From NCBI GenBank assembly GCA_050698015.1, contig JBOHAU010000113.1:1-24274 (forward strand): a stretch of DNA of 24,274 bases. Direction: 5' to 3'. This document shows positions 11,576 to 19,021 of this stretch, in pieces (positions within the stretch are counted from its first letter, which is position 1; each line of letters begins with the position of its first letter). The notes under the pieces were generated by a model, which did not search any database, was not told the origin of the DNA, and worked only from the letters and a program-made list of their open reading frames with translations. Origin of the DNA: JACDAN01 sp050698015. GTDB lineage: Bacteria; Actinomycetota; Thermoleophilia; Gaiellales; Gaiellaceae. Position numbers and translations under genes: made by a program.

Positions 11576-13588
11576 ATGTCGCATGACACCGACAAGCTGA
11601 TCCGACAGCTCTCACTCGTCGCCTTCCTGATGGCCGAGCGCCGCCCGCTGACCGCGCGCGATGTGAAGGGGAACGTCGAGGGCTACTCCGAGATGTCGGA
11701 CGAGGCGTTCGCCCGTCGGTTCTACTCCGACCGCGCCGAGCTGCTCGCGCTCGGCGTCCCACTCGACTCTCAGCGGGACGAGTTCACCGGCGAGGAGCTG
11801 TACACGCTGAGGTCGGAGCGGTACTTCCTGCGGGAGCTCAGCCTCGAGGACGAGGAGCTCGCAGCGCTCCAGACCGGGCTCTACCTCCTGGAAGGCAACT
11901 TCGCCTACGCGGAGCCGCTTCGCCTGGCGCTCCAGAACCTCGCGCTCGGCCGTCCGGGCTTCGAGCAGCCGCCCACCGAGACCGCCGACCGCGTCGAGAT
12001 CCGCGACGTCGACTACTCCCCCGAGACGCCGGGACGCCTCGCGAAGCTCGAGAGCGCGATCTCGAAGCAGCGCACCGTCAAGTTCGGCTACCGCACGATC
12101 ACGCGAGACGAGGAGCGGGAGCGCACGATCGACCCTTACGCCCTCCTCCTCGACGGCGGCCGCTGGTACGTCATCGGCCGCGACCACGATCGCGAGGCGA
12201 TCCGCACCTTTCGCGTCTCCCGCATCCGCGGAGACATCCGGCTCGCGACCCGCCGGGAGCGCGATTTCCGCCTGCCCGAGGACTTCGACGTGGAGTCGTA
12301 CCGGGGTCGGGCGAACTGGCAGATCGGCGACGTCGCCGGGGAGGCGCGGATCGAGGTGGCCGGTGACACGGCCTGGTGGGTCGACCGCGTCTACGGACGC
12401 GCCGGACGCCTCGAAGACGGTGTCTTCGTCACGAAGTACGCGAGCCTCGAGGCGCTCGCACGCTGGATCCTTCGCCAGGACGGCCGCGCCGTCCCGCAGG
12501 CGCCGCCGGATCTCCGGCGCACGGTCAAGGCCGCGCTCCAGAACGTGCGGAGCCGGCACGAGGGTGACCCACCGAAGCTCGCTCGCGAGGTCCCGCGCGA
12601 GGAGCTCGCGCTCCCCGAGCGGCCCGGCTCGCCCGTCGCCCCGGAGCGTTTCGGCCTCCTCCAGGCGCTCCTCGCCTACCTGCTCGACGCCTGCGGCGAA
12701 GACAGGGAGGCCGAGATCCCGGCCGAGGAGCTCGTGGAGCGCTTCCACATCCCGCCCGAGGCGCTCGAGGAGCATCTCTCGCTGCTGAACCTCGTCAACT
12801 TCGGCGGTGGGTGTTACGCCGTCTACGCCGAGCTCCGCGGCGACCACGTCCACGTCGACAAGGAGCTCTTCGGCGACACGTTCCGCGCGCCGCCGCGGCT
12901 GACCCCGCTCGAGGCGCGCGCGATCCGGCTCGCGCTGGAGTTCGTCGGCCCGATGATCGCGGCCGACGCCCACACGCCGCTCGAGCGAGTCCGGCGGAAG
13001 CTCGAGGAGACGTTCGGGGAGTTCGAGCTCGCCCAGACGCCCGAGCCCGACGTCCCGCGGGCCGAGGAGGATCTCGTCAGCACGTTCAGCGACGCGATCC
13101 GGGACCGCCGGCTGGTCGAGATCGAATACATGAAGGAAGGCGAGAAACAGCCGACGAGCAGGGTCGTCGAGCCGTACCAGCTGGAACGCGAGCTGCCCAA
13201 GTGGTACCTGCACGCGTTCGACCCCAAGAACGAGGCGTCGCGCAGCTTCCGCCTCGACCGCATCCGCAGCGCGAAGAAGCTGCGCGAGCGCTTCGAGCGG
13301 CGGCCGGAGTTCGATCCGCAGCGCTTCGGCGGCACGCAGACGGTGCGCATCTGGTACTCGCCTGAGGTCGCGCGGTGGGAGGTCGAGCGCGGGGCTACGC
13401 CGCTGGCCGACGGCTCGGCCGTCCGCGAGATTCCGGCGGGCGAAGACTGGCTCGTCGGCGAGATCCTCTCCTACCGCGGCGAGGCCGCGGTGCTCGAGCC
13501 TGCCGGCCTGCGGAAGCGCGTCGCCACCCGGGCGAAGGAGCTGGCCCGCGAGCTCAACGTCTCGCGCGTGACAGCCGCAGCCCGCTGA
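11576..13588 (+). CDS. pafBC: fused PafB-PafC transcriptional regulator with two WYL domains
   Basis: A 670-residue fusion of what are often two adjacent genes. The PafB half has an N-terminal helix-turn-helix region (DKLIRQLSLVAFLMAERRPLTARDV) and a WYL domain at about 155-225, with RWYVIGRD at 196-203. The PafC half starts near 355 (RFGLLQALLAYLLDA; RFHIPPEALEEHLSLLNL) and has a second WYL domain at about 500-570 with KWYLHAFD at 542-549. PafBC activates the LexA-independent DNA-damage regulon in actinobacteria, probably responding to single-stranded DNA through its WYL domains; natural fusions are known. The start is set at MSHDTDKL because the 23 upstream in-frame residues are not family-like. 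No proteasome genes are next to it, unlike the usual pafA-prcBA context. Confidence 0.93.
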   Translation: MSHDTDKLIRQLSLVAFLMAERRPLTARDVKGNVEGYSEMSDEAFARRFYSDRAELLALGVPLDSQRDEFTGEELYTLRSERYFLRELSLEDEELAALQTGLYLLEGNFAYAEPLRLALQNLALGRPGFEQPPTETADRVEIRDVDYSPETPGRLAKLESAISKQRTVKFGYRTITRDEERERTIDPYALLLDGGRWYVIGRDHDREAIRTFRVSRIRGDIRLATRRERDFRLPEDFDVESYRGRANWQIGDVAGEARIEVAGDTAWWVDRVYGRAGRLEDGVFVTKYASLEALARWILRQDGRAVPQAPPDLRRTVKAALQNVRSRHEGDPPKLAREVPREELALPERPGSPVAPERFGLLQALLAYLLDACGEDREAEIPAEELVERFHIPPEALEEHLSLLNLVNFGGGCYAVYAELRGDHVHVDKELFGDTFRAPPRLTPLEARAIRLALEFVGPMIAADAHTPLERVRRKLEETFGEFELAQTPEPDVPRAEEDLVSTFSDAIRDRRLVEIEYMKEGEKQPTSRVVEPYQLERELPKWYLHAFDPKNEASRSFRLDRIRSAKKLRERFERRPEFDPQRFGGTQTVRIWYSPEVARWEVERGATPLADGSAVREIPAGEDWLVGEILSYRGEAAVLEPAGLRKRVATRAKELARELNVSRVTAAAR

Positions 13589-13920
13589 TGGGCGACTTCG
13601 ACGACGACCCGGACAAGGCGCTCTACGTCCACCTGGCGCTCGACGGCGGGATCCTGCTGGTCCGCGGCGACACGGGCGAGCAACTCTGGACCGACCGTCA
13701 GAGACTGCGGAGCGAGCTGGAGAAGCTCAGAGAGCGGCGCGGGCTCCTGCTCTACTCCCGCGAGGCGGGCGATACGGAGCCGCCCGCCCACGTCGAGGAG
13801 ACGTTCGCGCTGATCGTCGAGCTCGAGCCGCCGGCGATCCAGCTTGTCGAGAAGCCGCACCCGGAGGCACTCGCGCCTCCGGATCAGCGCCGCACGATCA
13901 CGAAGGACTCGGACTACTAG
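13588..13920 (+). CDS. small conserved-looking protein coupled to pafBC
   Basis: A 110-residue protein whose ATG shares one base with the pafBC stop (TGATG), so it is probably translated by coupling. The N terminus is acidic (MGDFDDDPDKALYVHLALDG). Hydrophobic beta-like strands (YVHLAL, GILLVRG, GLLLYSRE, ETFALIVELE) alternate with one charged helix (RQRLRSELEKLRERRG). There is no signal peptide, membrane segment or cysteine. I do not recognise a family. Its tight link to PafBC suggests a related function, but this is inferred from position only. Its stop overlaps the convergent kinase gene by four bases (CTAG). Confidence 0.8.
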   Translation: MGDFDDDPDKALYVHLALDGGILLVRGDTGEQLWTDRQRLRSELEKLRERRGLLLYSREAGDTEPPAHVEETFALIVELEPPAIQLVEKPHPEALAPPDQRRTITKDSDY

Positions 13921-15701
13921 ACCGGGAGCGAGAGCCGGAAGGTCGCCCCGCCCTGCTCCGGGTGCGACCGGACGTCGAGCGAGCCGCCGTGGGCCTCCGC
14001 GATCGAACGGGCGATGAAGAGCCCGAGGCCGGTTCCCGGCTTCGCGATCTGACCGGATTGGACTCGACCGAACTTCTCGAAGATCACCTTCTGGTGCTCC
14101 GGCGGAATCCCGGGGCCCTGGTCGCGCACCTCGATCACGATGCGGGCGTTCGAGGTCTGCGCCTCGACGTGAACCTCGTCGCCCGGGCTCGAGTACTTGA
14201 CCGCGTTGTCGATCAGGTTGATCAGGACCTGCAGCAAGCGGTCACGGTCGCCGCGGATCTGCGGCAGCGGCTCGCGAACCACGGCTCGCACCGGCACCTC
14301 GTCCTGGCTGCGCTCCGCCGCGGCCGCCGAGTCTCGCACGAGCTCCCCGAGGTCGACGTCCACGAACGAATAGCTGAACGTGCCGGCCTCGATCCGCGAC
14401 GTGTCGAGGACGTCTCCGATCAGCGCGGCGAGCCGCGAGGTCTCGTGGGCGATCAGCGCGAGGAACGATTCGCGCTGCTCCGGCGTCAGCTCGCGCCAAC
14501 GCAACTGGAGCGTCTGCGCTGAGCCGATCACGGACGCCATCGGACTGCGCAGCTCGTGGGAGACGAGTGAGACGAAGTCGGCGCGCAGCGCCGACAGGCG
14601 GCGCAGCTCCTCCGCCGACGTCCGCTCGGCCTCGTAGGCGCGGATGTTCTGCGCGGCGCTCCCGGCCAGCCGCCCGAGGAGGCTGAGGAGCTCGATCTCA
14701 CCCGTCGAGAAGGCCGAGGGCTCGCGGCGGACAAGCGAGATCGCTCCGATGGTCTCGGGGCCGGTGAGCAGCGGCGCGAGCACCCGCGAGCGGAGACCGA
14801 GCGAAATGAACTCGGCCTCTTCCGCGTAACGCTGCTCGGCCATGTCTTCCCGGTAGAGGGCTTGACCGGATTCGAGCACGTCGACCATCACCGAGCGCGC
14901 CAGAGGCATGATCGTCCCGGGCGGGAAAACCGTCTCCGCCGCCGCGCCCGCAGTGGCGAGAACGCGAAGCTGGCCACCCTCCGCGAGCAAGATCGCCGTC
15001 CGGTCGAAGGGGACCAGACCGCGAAGCTCGCGGATGAAGGCGGCAAAGGCCTGCTCGATCTCGAGCGACGAGTAGAGCGCCCGCGCGCAGCGGTTCGTGG
15101 CGTCGAGGAGGTCGGCGCGGCGACCGAGCTCGTCGCGCAGCGCCTCGGCCTCGCCGGCTCGGCGCTCGGCAAGTTCGGACTGTGCGCGCAGCCGCTCTAC
15201 GAGCCATCCGATGAAGAGGCCCGCGATCAAGCTGACCCCGACGGAGAAGGTGACGTGGTCAACGTCATACGCGTAATCGAGCTGACCAGAGCGCAGCCAC
15301 TCGAAGACGGCATAGACAGGCGCAAGGACGAACGGGAGCACGATCCCTCCTCGAAGCCCGTAGCGCAGCGCCGCCTCGGCCAGCGGAATGATGAGCGCCA
15401 GACTGACCGGCGTGCCCAGCTCGAATGAGTAGGTGAGGACGAACGCACTGACAACCGCCGTGTCGAACGTGAGAGCAGCGAGTCCGACCCATGCGAGCGC
15501 ACGGCTTGACAACGGACGACCGCTCAGCCAGAAGAAGAACGCTGCGCCGACCGCGAGGACGGCGGTCGCGACCCACGCGGCGAGCTCGTAGCGCCGGTTT
15601 GGAAAGTCGTCGCGGAGTACGACGACCTGGAGGAACGCGAAAGCGAACGCGCCGAGTCGGACTCGTGCGACCCAGCGCTCGGCGGCGCGCTGCTCAACCA
15701 T
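13917..15701 (-). CDS. membrane sensor histidine kinase with GAF domain
   Basis: A 594-residue kinase. The first 170 residues contain about five or six hydrophobic helices and little extracellular loop, suggesting sensing within the membrane or structural anchoring. A coiled-coil linker (about 170-205) leads to a GAF domain at about 205-355. The dimerisation/phosphoacceptor domain has H382 in FVSLVSHELRSPM. The ATPase domain has an N box at 495-499 (NLIDNA), the G1 motif DQGPGI at 527-532 and the G2 motif GTGLGL at 556-561. All kinase motifs are intact. No response regulator is next to it; the one at 177-905 is far away and unlinked. Its ATG overlaps the queG stop by eight bases (ATGGTTGA), so it is probably the second gene of an operon with queG. 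Confidence 0.94.
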   Translation of the reverse strand: MVEQRAAERWVARVRLGAFAFAFLQVVVLRDDFPNRRYELAAWVATAVLAVGAAFFFWLSGRPLSSRALAWVGLAALTFDTAVVSAFVLTYSFELGTPVSLALIIPLAEAALRYGLRGGIVLPFVLAPVYAVFEWLRSGQLDYAYDVDHVTFSVGVSLIAGLFIGWLVERLRAQSELAERRAGEAEALRDELGRRADLLDATNRCARALYSSLEIEQAFAAFIRELRGLVPFDRTAILLAEGGQLRVLATAGAAAETVFPPGTIMPLARSVMVDVLESGQALYREDMAEQRYAEEAEFISLGLRSRVLAPLLTGPETIGAISLVRREPSAFSTGEIELLSLLGRLAGSAAQNIRAYEAERTSAEELRRLSALRADFVSLVSHELRSPMASVIGSAQTLQLRWRELTPEQRESFLALIAHETSRLAALIGDVLDTSRIEAGTFSYSFVDVDLGELVRDSAAAAERSQDEVPVRAVVREPLPQIRGDRDRLLQVLINLIDNAVKYSSPGDEVHVEAQTSNARIVIEVRDQGPGIPPEHQKVIFEKFGRVQSGQIAKPGTGLGLFIARSIAEAHGGSLDVRSHPEQGGATFRLSLPV

Positions 15702-16710
15702 CGTTCAGCGTCGCTCTTTCATCGAGGCGTGCGCACGCCCATTCGGCGTGCTCGCGCAGGAGCGGATCGTCGGAGTCCGCGTAGCGCTCGGCCAGGTGGC
15801 GATCCTCGGGGCGGCCGTTGTTGCCGAGCGCGACGAGCGCGTTTCGCCGCAGGAAGCGTGGGTCGTTGCGGGGCACGAACAGCCGCTCGTAGCGGATTCG
15901 CAGGTCGGCGTCCTCCGCCTCCAGCCAGTCGACGAGCGAAACCGTCGGCTCGGCTCCGTCGCGCATGGGGTCTCCCGCGCGCCGCTTCTCGATCCCGCGG
16001 TTCCAGGGGCAGACGTCCTGGCAGATGTCGCAGCCGTAGACGCGGTCGCCGAGCTCCTCGCGATACGCCTCGGGAATCGAGTGCTTCGACTGCGTCCAGT
16101 AGGAGAGGCAGCGGTTCGCGTCGACCGTCCCCGGCTCGTCGAGCGCTCCCGTCGGGCACGCGTCGATACAGAGGCGGCATGAGCCGCAGTCGAGGTCGAG
16201 CGGCAGTGTCGCCTCGAGCTCGGCCGTTGTCACGAGCGTTCCGAGAACGACCCAGGAGCCGTGACGCCGAGTGATCAGCATCGTGTTCTTGCCGTAGAAG
16301 CCGACGCCCGAGCGCGCGGCCGCCTCACGGTCGACATGCTGGTTGGCGTCGACGAGGACGCGATAGTCGGCGCCGAGACGGCGCCCGAGCGTTTCGAGCT
16401 TCTCGCGGAGCTCGGCGTACGCGTTCGACCACGTGTACCGCGGCATGCGACCCTCGCCCGGCGCCGGCTCCGGCCCGTCGGCGTAGTAGCAGAGCGCGGC
16501 CGAGACGACGGTCCGAGCGCCGGGAAGCAGCGACTCCGGATGGCAGGAGACCTCCGGCTGGGTCATCGTGAAGCGGAGGTCGGCGAAGAGGCCCTGCGCG
16601 CGGCGATCGAGGATGTGCTGCTCGGTCGTGTCGTAGGGCTCAGCCCGCGTCGCGCCGATCGCGTCGATCCCGAGCTCCTCGGCAAGCCGTTCCAGTTCGA
16701 CGGCCGTCAT
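15694..16710 (-). CDS. queG: epoxyqueuosine reductase QueG
   Basis: A 338-residue enzyme that performs the last step of queuosine biosynthesis, reducing epoxyqueuosine in tRNA to queuosine with cobalamin and two [4Fe-4S] clusters. The cobalamin-binding N-terminal region includes VLVDANQHVDREAAARSGVG, with likely catalytic D121, and FYGKNTMLI. Cluster ligands are C175, C178, C181 and C185 (CGSCRLCIDACPTGAL) together with C201, C227, C230 and C234 (GCDICQDVCPWN). A HEAT-like tail follows. An upstream in-frame start at 16749 would add 13 residues and run past the divergent gene's start; the Met at 16710 matches usual QueG N termini (MTAVELERLAEELGIDAIG). No other queuosine genes are visible. A histidine kinase gene overlaps its 3' end. 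Confidence 0.95.
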   Translation of the reverse strand: MTAVELERLAEELGIDAIGATRAEPYDTTEQHILDRRAQGLFADLRFTMTQPEVSCHPESLLPGARTVVSAALCYYADGPEPAPGEGRMPRYTWSNAYAELREKLETLGRRLGADYRVLVDANQHVDREAAARSGVGFYGKNTMLITRRHGSWVVLGTLVTTAELEATLPLDLDCGSCRLCIDACPTGALDEPGTVDANRCLSYWTQSKHSIPEAYREELGDRVYGCDICQDVCPWNRGIEKRRAGDPMRDGAEPTVSLVDWLEAEDADLRIRYERLFVPRNDPRFLRRNALVALGNNGRPEDRHLAERYADSDDPLLREHAEWACARLDERATLNDG

Positions 16711-16717
16711 TTGGCGG

Positions 16718-16723
16718 ATTGTG
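16718..16723 (-). promoter_or_regulatory. -10-like CACAAT upstream of queG
   Basis: Read on the - strand, CACAAT ends seven bases before the ATG at 16710. It matches TATAAT at four positions and supports the shorter queG start with a leaderless mRNA. It is interleaved with the divergent promoter of the gene at 16740. Confidence 0.35.
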
Positions 16724-16725
16724 CC

Positions 16726-16731
16726 TAGATT
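16726..16731 (+). promoter_or_regulatory. -10-like TAGATT upstream of the MDR oxidoreductase
   Basis: TAGATT lies eight bases before the ATG at 16740, inside the 29-base divergent gap to queG. No Shine-Dalgarno sequence of normal spacing is visible. It is the same hexamer as at 8981-8986 with nearly the same distance to the start. Confidence 0.5.
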
Positions 16732-16739
16732 CCGCGGGA

Positions 16740-17699
16740 ATGAAGGCAATCCGGATCCACGAGGACGGCGGGCCAGAAGTGCTGCGCTACGAGGATGCGC
16801 CCGATCCCGAGCCCGGCCCGGACGACGTGCTGATCCACCTGCGCGCGGCCTCCCTCAACCATCTCGACATCTGGGTGCGACGGGGCCTTCCCTCCGTGCC
16901 GAAGCCTCGAATCCTGGGCGCCGACGGGGCAGGCGTGGACGACTCCGGGCGCCGGGTGGTGATCAACCCGGGGCTGGAGCACGGCGACCGGATCACGGTG
17001 ATCGGCGAGCACACGGACGGGACCCACGCCGAGCTGATCGCGGTGCCGGCGGCGAACGTCTACGCGATCCCCGAGGGGCTGTCGTTCGAAGAGGCAGCAG
17101 CCTTCCCCCTCGTCTTCGAGACCGCGTATCGCATGCTCGTCACGCGGGCGGCGCTTCAGGAGGGCGAATGGGTGCTCGCCTGGGGCGCGGGCAGCGGGAT
17201 CGGCTCGGCCACGCTCGTGATCGCGAAGGCGCTCGGCGCGCGCGTGATCGCGACCTCCTCGAGCGACGCCAAGCTGGAGCTCGCCGGTGGGCTGGGCGCG
17301 GACGCGGTCGTCAATCACGCGACGGACGACGTCGTCGAGGCAGTCAAGGAGGCGACCGGCGGAGCGGGAGCCGATGTCGTCGTGGAGCATGTCGGCGAAG
17401 CGACTTGGGAGCGCTCGCTGCAAGCGGTGCGGGCGCACGGCCGGGTCGCCGTCTGCGGCGCAACGACCGGCCCGAACCCGAAAGCCGCGCTCCACCGGGT
17501 CTGGTGGAAGCAGCTGTCGATTCTCGGCTCGACGATGGGCACGAAGGCGGACTTCGAAGGGGTTTACGAGCTCGTGGCGAGCGGGCGGGCCAAGCCGGTG
17601 GTCGACTCGGTCTTCCCGCTCTCCGAGGCGCGCGCCGCCCACAAGCGCCTAGAGTCGGGCGAGCAGTTCGGGAAGGTCGTGCTCTCTATTCGGGAATGA
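16740..17699 (+). CDS. zinc-lobe-less MDR oxidoreductase (quinone-oxidoreductase type)
   Basis: A 319-residue medium-chain dehydrogenase/reductase. The N-terminal catalytic fold includes LRAASLNHLDIWVRRG and PRILGADGAG, and the nucleotide-binding fold includes VLAWGAGSGIGSATLVIAKALGARVIATS. The usual structural zinc loop with four cysteines, expected after VVINPG, is absent: the sequence jumps to LEHGDRITVIGEHTDGTHAELI. The catalytic zinc Cys is not seen either, so it should behave as a zinc-independent NADPH:quinone or enone reductase. The AYRMLVTRAAL and WWKQLSILGSTMG segments are family-typical. The ATG at 16740 is preferred over in-frame upstream codons because it begins the conserved MKAIRIHEDGGPEVL. 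Its last codons overlap a relic of an SDR gene on the other strand. Confidence 0.93.
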   Translation: MKAIRIHEDGGPEVLRYEDAPDPEPGPDDVLIHLRAASLNHLDIWVRRGLPSVPKPRILGADGAGVDDSGRRVVINPGLEHGDRITVIGEHTDGTHAELIAVPAANVYAIPEGLSFEEAAAFPLVFETAYRMLVTRAALQEGEWVLAWGAGSGIGSATLVIAKALGARVIATSSSDAKLELAGGLGADAVVNHATDDVVEAVKEATGGAGADVVVEHVGEATWERSLQAVRAHGRVAVCGATTGPNPKAALHRVWWKQLSILGSTMGTKADFEGVYELVASGRAKPVVDSVFPLSEARAAHKRLESGEQFGKVVLSIRE

Positions 17700-17751
17700 C
17701 GTAGGCCGCCGTCAGCCCGCCGTCGACCAGCTCGGTAGCCGATTGAGGACG
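17686..17751 (-). pseudogene. 3' remnant of a short-chain dehydrogenase (SDR) gene
   Basis: The - strand from 17751 to a TAG at 17686-17688 encodes 21 residues including SATELVDGGLTAAYVIPE. This matches the typical C terminus of classical SDR enzymes (VDGG followed by a short hydrophobic tail). An in-frame TAG at 17752-17754 blocks extension upstream, and the C26 hydrolase gene ends at 17756, so the first roughly 230 residues of an SDR are missing. The segment overlaps the last 14 bases of the MDR gene. Codons keep the G/C-ending style of live genes, suggesting a recent deletion. It is too short to exclude chance fully, but the match is specific. Confidence 0.6.
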
Positions 17752-17755
17752 CTAG

Positions 17756-18478
17756 TCACGACCGCTCTTCGCGGTAACGCCGCGCTTCGTCGACCAGCGC
17801 CTGGAAGAGCGCGAAGTCTTCGCCCTCCTCGGGATGCCAGAGGACGCCAAGTGCGAACCGCTTGCCCGGATCCTCCAAGCCCTCCACGACTCCGTCGTCG
17901 GCCCACGCGACCTCGCGCAGCCCGGTTCCGATGCGTCCGTAGCCTTGATGGTGGTGGGACTTCACCGCGGCGCGGCCGCCCAACAGCGTGCCGAGCTTGC
18001 TGCCCGCCGCGACAGTAACGTTGTGGTCGGAGAACGAGCCTGGCTCGTGCCGGTGCCGGTCGTGGCCGAGCTCGTCCGGAAGGTGCTGGACAAGGTCCCC
18101 TCCGCGGGCGACATTTAGGACCTGGGAGCCACGGCAAACGGCGAGAACGGGCATGTCCCGCTCCAGGGCAGCCTGTAGCAGCCGCAGCTCCGCCGCGTCG
18201 CGGGCAGCCCGCGGGGCATCCGTCTCCCGATGCGGCTGCGCGTCGTAGAGACCGGGATCGATGTCGCCGCCGCCCGAGAAGATCACGCCGCTCAGCGCGT
18301 CAAGCGTCTCGTCCAGCCCGTTCTCCACAGGAGGTACAACGAGTGGCCGACCGCCTGAGCGCTCGACAGCCCGAACGTACGAGAGTGGCACGAGCGCGGC
18401 GTCCTCGACCCAGACGCCCCAACGAATCTCCTCCGCGTACGACGTGATGCCGATCAGGGGCCTAGCCACGCTCACCAT
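17756..18478 (-). CDS. class I glutamine-amidotransferase-like hydrolase (peptidase C26, PuuD-like)
   Basis: A 240-residue member of the gamma-glutamyl-gamma-aminobutyrate hydrolase family, which cleaves gamma-glutamyl amide bonds, for example in putrescine catabolism. The triad is visible: C115 in VLAVCRGSQVLNV, and H215 and E217 in GVLWHPEEGEDF. VIFSGGGDIDPGLY and VKSHHHQ are also family-typical. No polyamine genes are nearby, so the substrate is open. The start is ATG at 18478; a GTG two codons later is an alternative. It lies 18 bases after the lipoprotein gene on the same strand and is probably in one transcript with it and with the large RTX-like gene upstream. Immediately downstream is the SDR remnant. 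Confidence 0.93.
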   Translation of the reverse strand: MVSVARPLIGITSYAEEIRWGVWVEDAALVPLSYVRAVERSGGRPLVVPPVENGLDETLDALSGVIFSGGGDIDPGLYDAQPHRETDAPRAARDAAELRLLQAALERDMPVLAVCRGSQVLNVARGGDLVQHLPDELGHDRHRHEPGSFSDHNVTVAAGSKLGTLLGGRAAVKSHHHQGYGRIGTGLREVAWADDGVVEGLEDPGKRFALGVLWHPEEGEDFALFQALVDEARRYREERS

Positions 18479-18496
18479 CCGCTCCCGTTCGAACCC

Positions 18497-19021
18497 TCAG
18501 CTGCCGCGCGGCGCGCCGCAGCTGACGAGCCCGAGCTGCTGGGCGTATCTCCGTGTCCGTGCGCCCGCCGCTCCGGCGTTCATGTAGCCGCGCTGGACGA
18601 CGGCTTCGTCGTCAGCAGCGAGACCTGCGACGACCTGCTCGAGTGCCCTGCGTGTAGACACGATCGACCCGATGAACGCGAGCCCGATCGCCCTGTTGTC
18701 CTCCGGCGGGCCGAGCCTCTTCAGCGCCCGCTCCTGCTTGCGAATCGGTACGAGCGCCCGCCTGAGCGCTCGGCGCGTCTGGGCCTCGTTGGTCGGAGGA
18801 GGCACCGCTTCGATCTGCCGCTGGTACCGCCGGCAGACCGCGTCTGCCTTCCGCGCCCAAGCGTTGATGGGCTCGGTGGGCGGGGGCGGCGCTGGAGGAG
18901 GCGTGGTCTTCGTCGCAGCAGGCTCGGTCGTCGTCCCACGGGCGCCGTTCTCGTCCTCGGAGCAGCCCGCACCGGCGGCCACGGCGAGCGCGGCCGCCAG
19001 CACGGAGAGAAGCAGCTTCAC
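18497..19021 (-). CDS. lipoprotein of unknown function
   Basis: A 174-residue protein with a lipoprotein signal peptide: MKLLLSVLAAALAVAAGAGC, the lipobox AGAGC putting the lipidated Cys at position 20. A Thr/Pro-rich linker (about 28-50) is followed by a helical domain with two cysteines, C63 (ADAVCRRYQ) and C168 (LGLVSCGAP), which could form a disulfide. The domain contains charged helices (RRALRRALVPIRKQERALKRLGPP). It should sit on the outer face of the membrane. I do not recognise a family. The GTG start overlaps the stop of the large RTX-like gene (GTGA), a classic coupled arrangement, so the lipoprotein may help display or retain that protein. This partnership is inferred. Confidence 0.85.
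   Translation of the reverse strand: MKLLLSVLAAALAVAAGAGCSEDENGARGTTTEPAATKTTPPPAPPPPTEPINAWARKADAVCRRYQRQIEAVPPPTNEAQTRRALRRALVPIRKQERALKRLGPPEDNRAIGLAFIGSIVSTRRALEQVVAGLAADDEAVVQRGYMNAGAAGARTRRYAQQLGLVSCGAPRGS

Noticed and set aside
11612..13213. A 533-residue - strand open frame opposite pafBC
   Set aside because: It lies wholly within pafBC, whose domains are unmistakable; Leu/Arg/Glu-rich shadow composition.
16711..16749. Longer queG start at 16749
   Set aside because: It would run past the start and over the -10 box of the divergent gene and add residues not typical of QueG.
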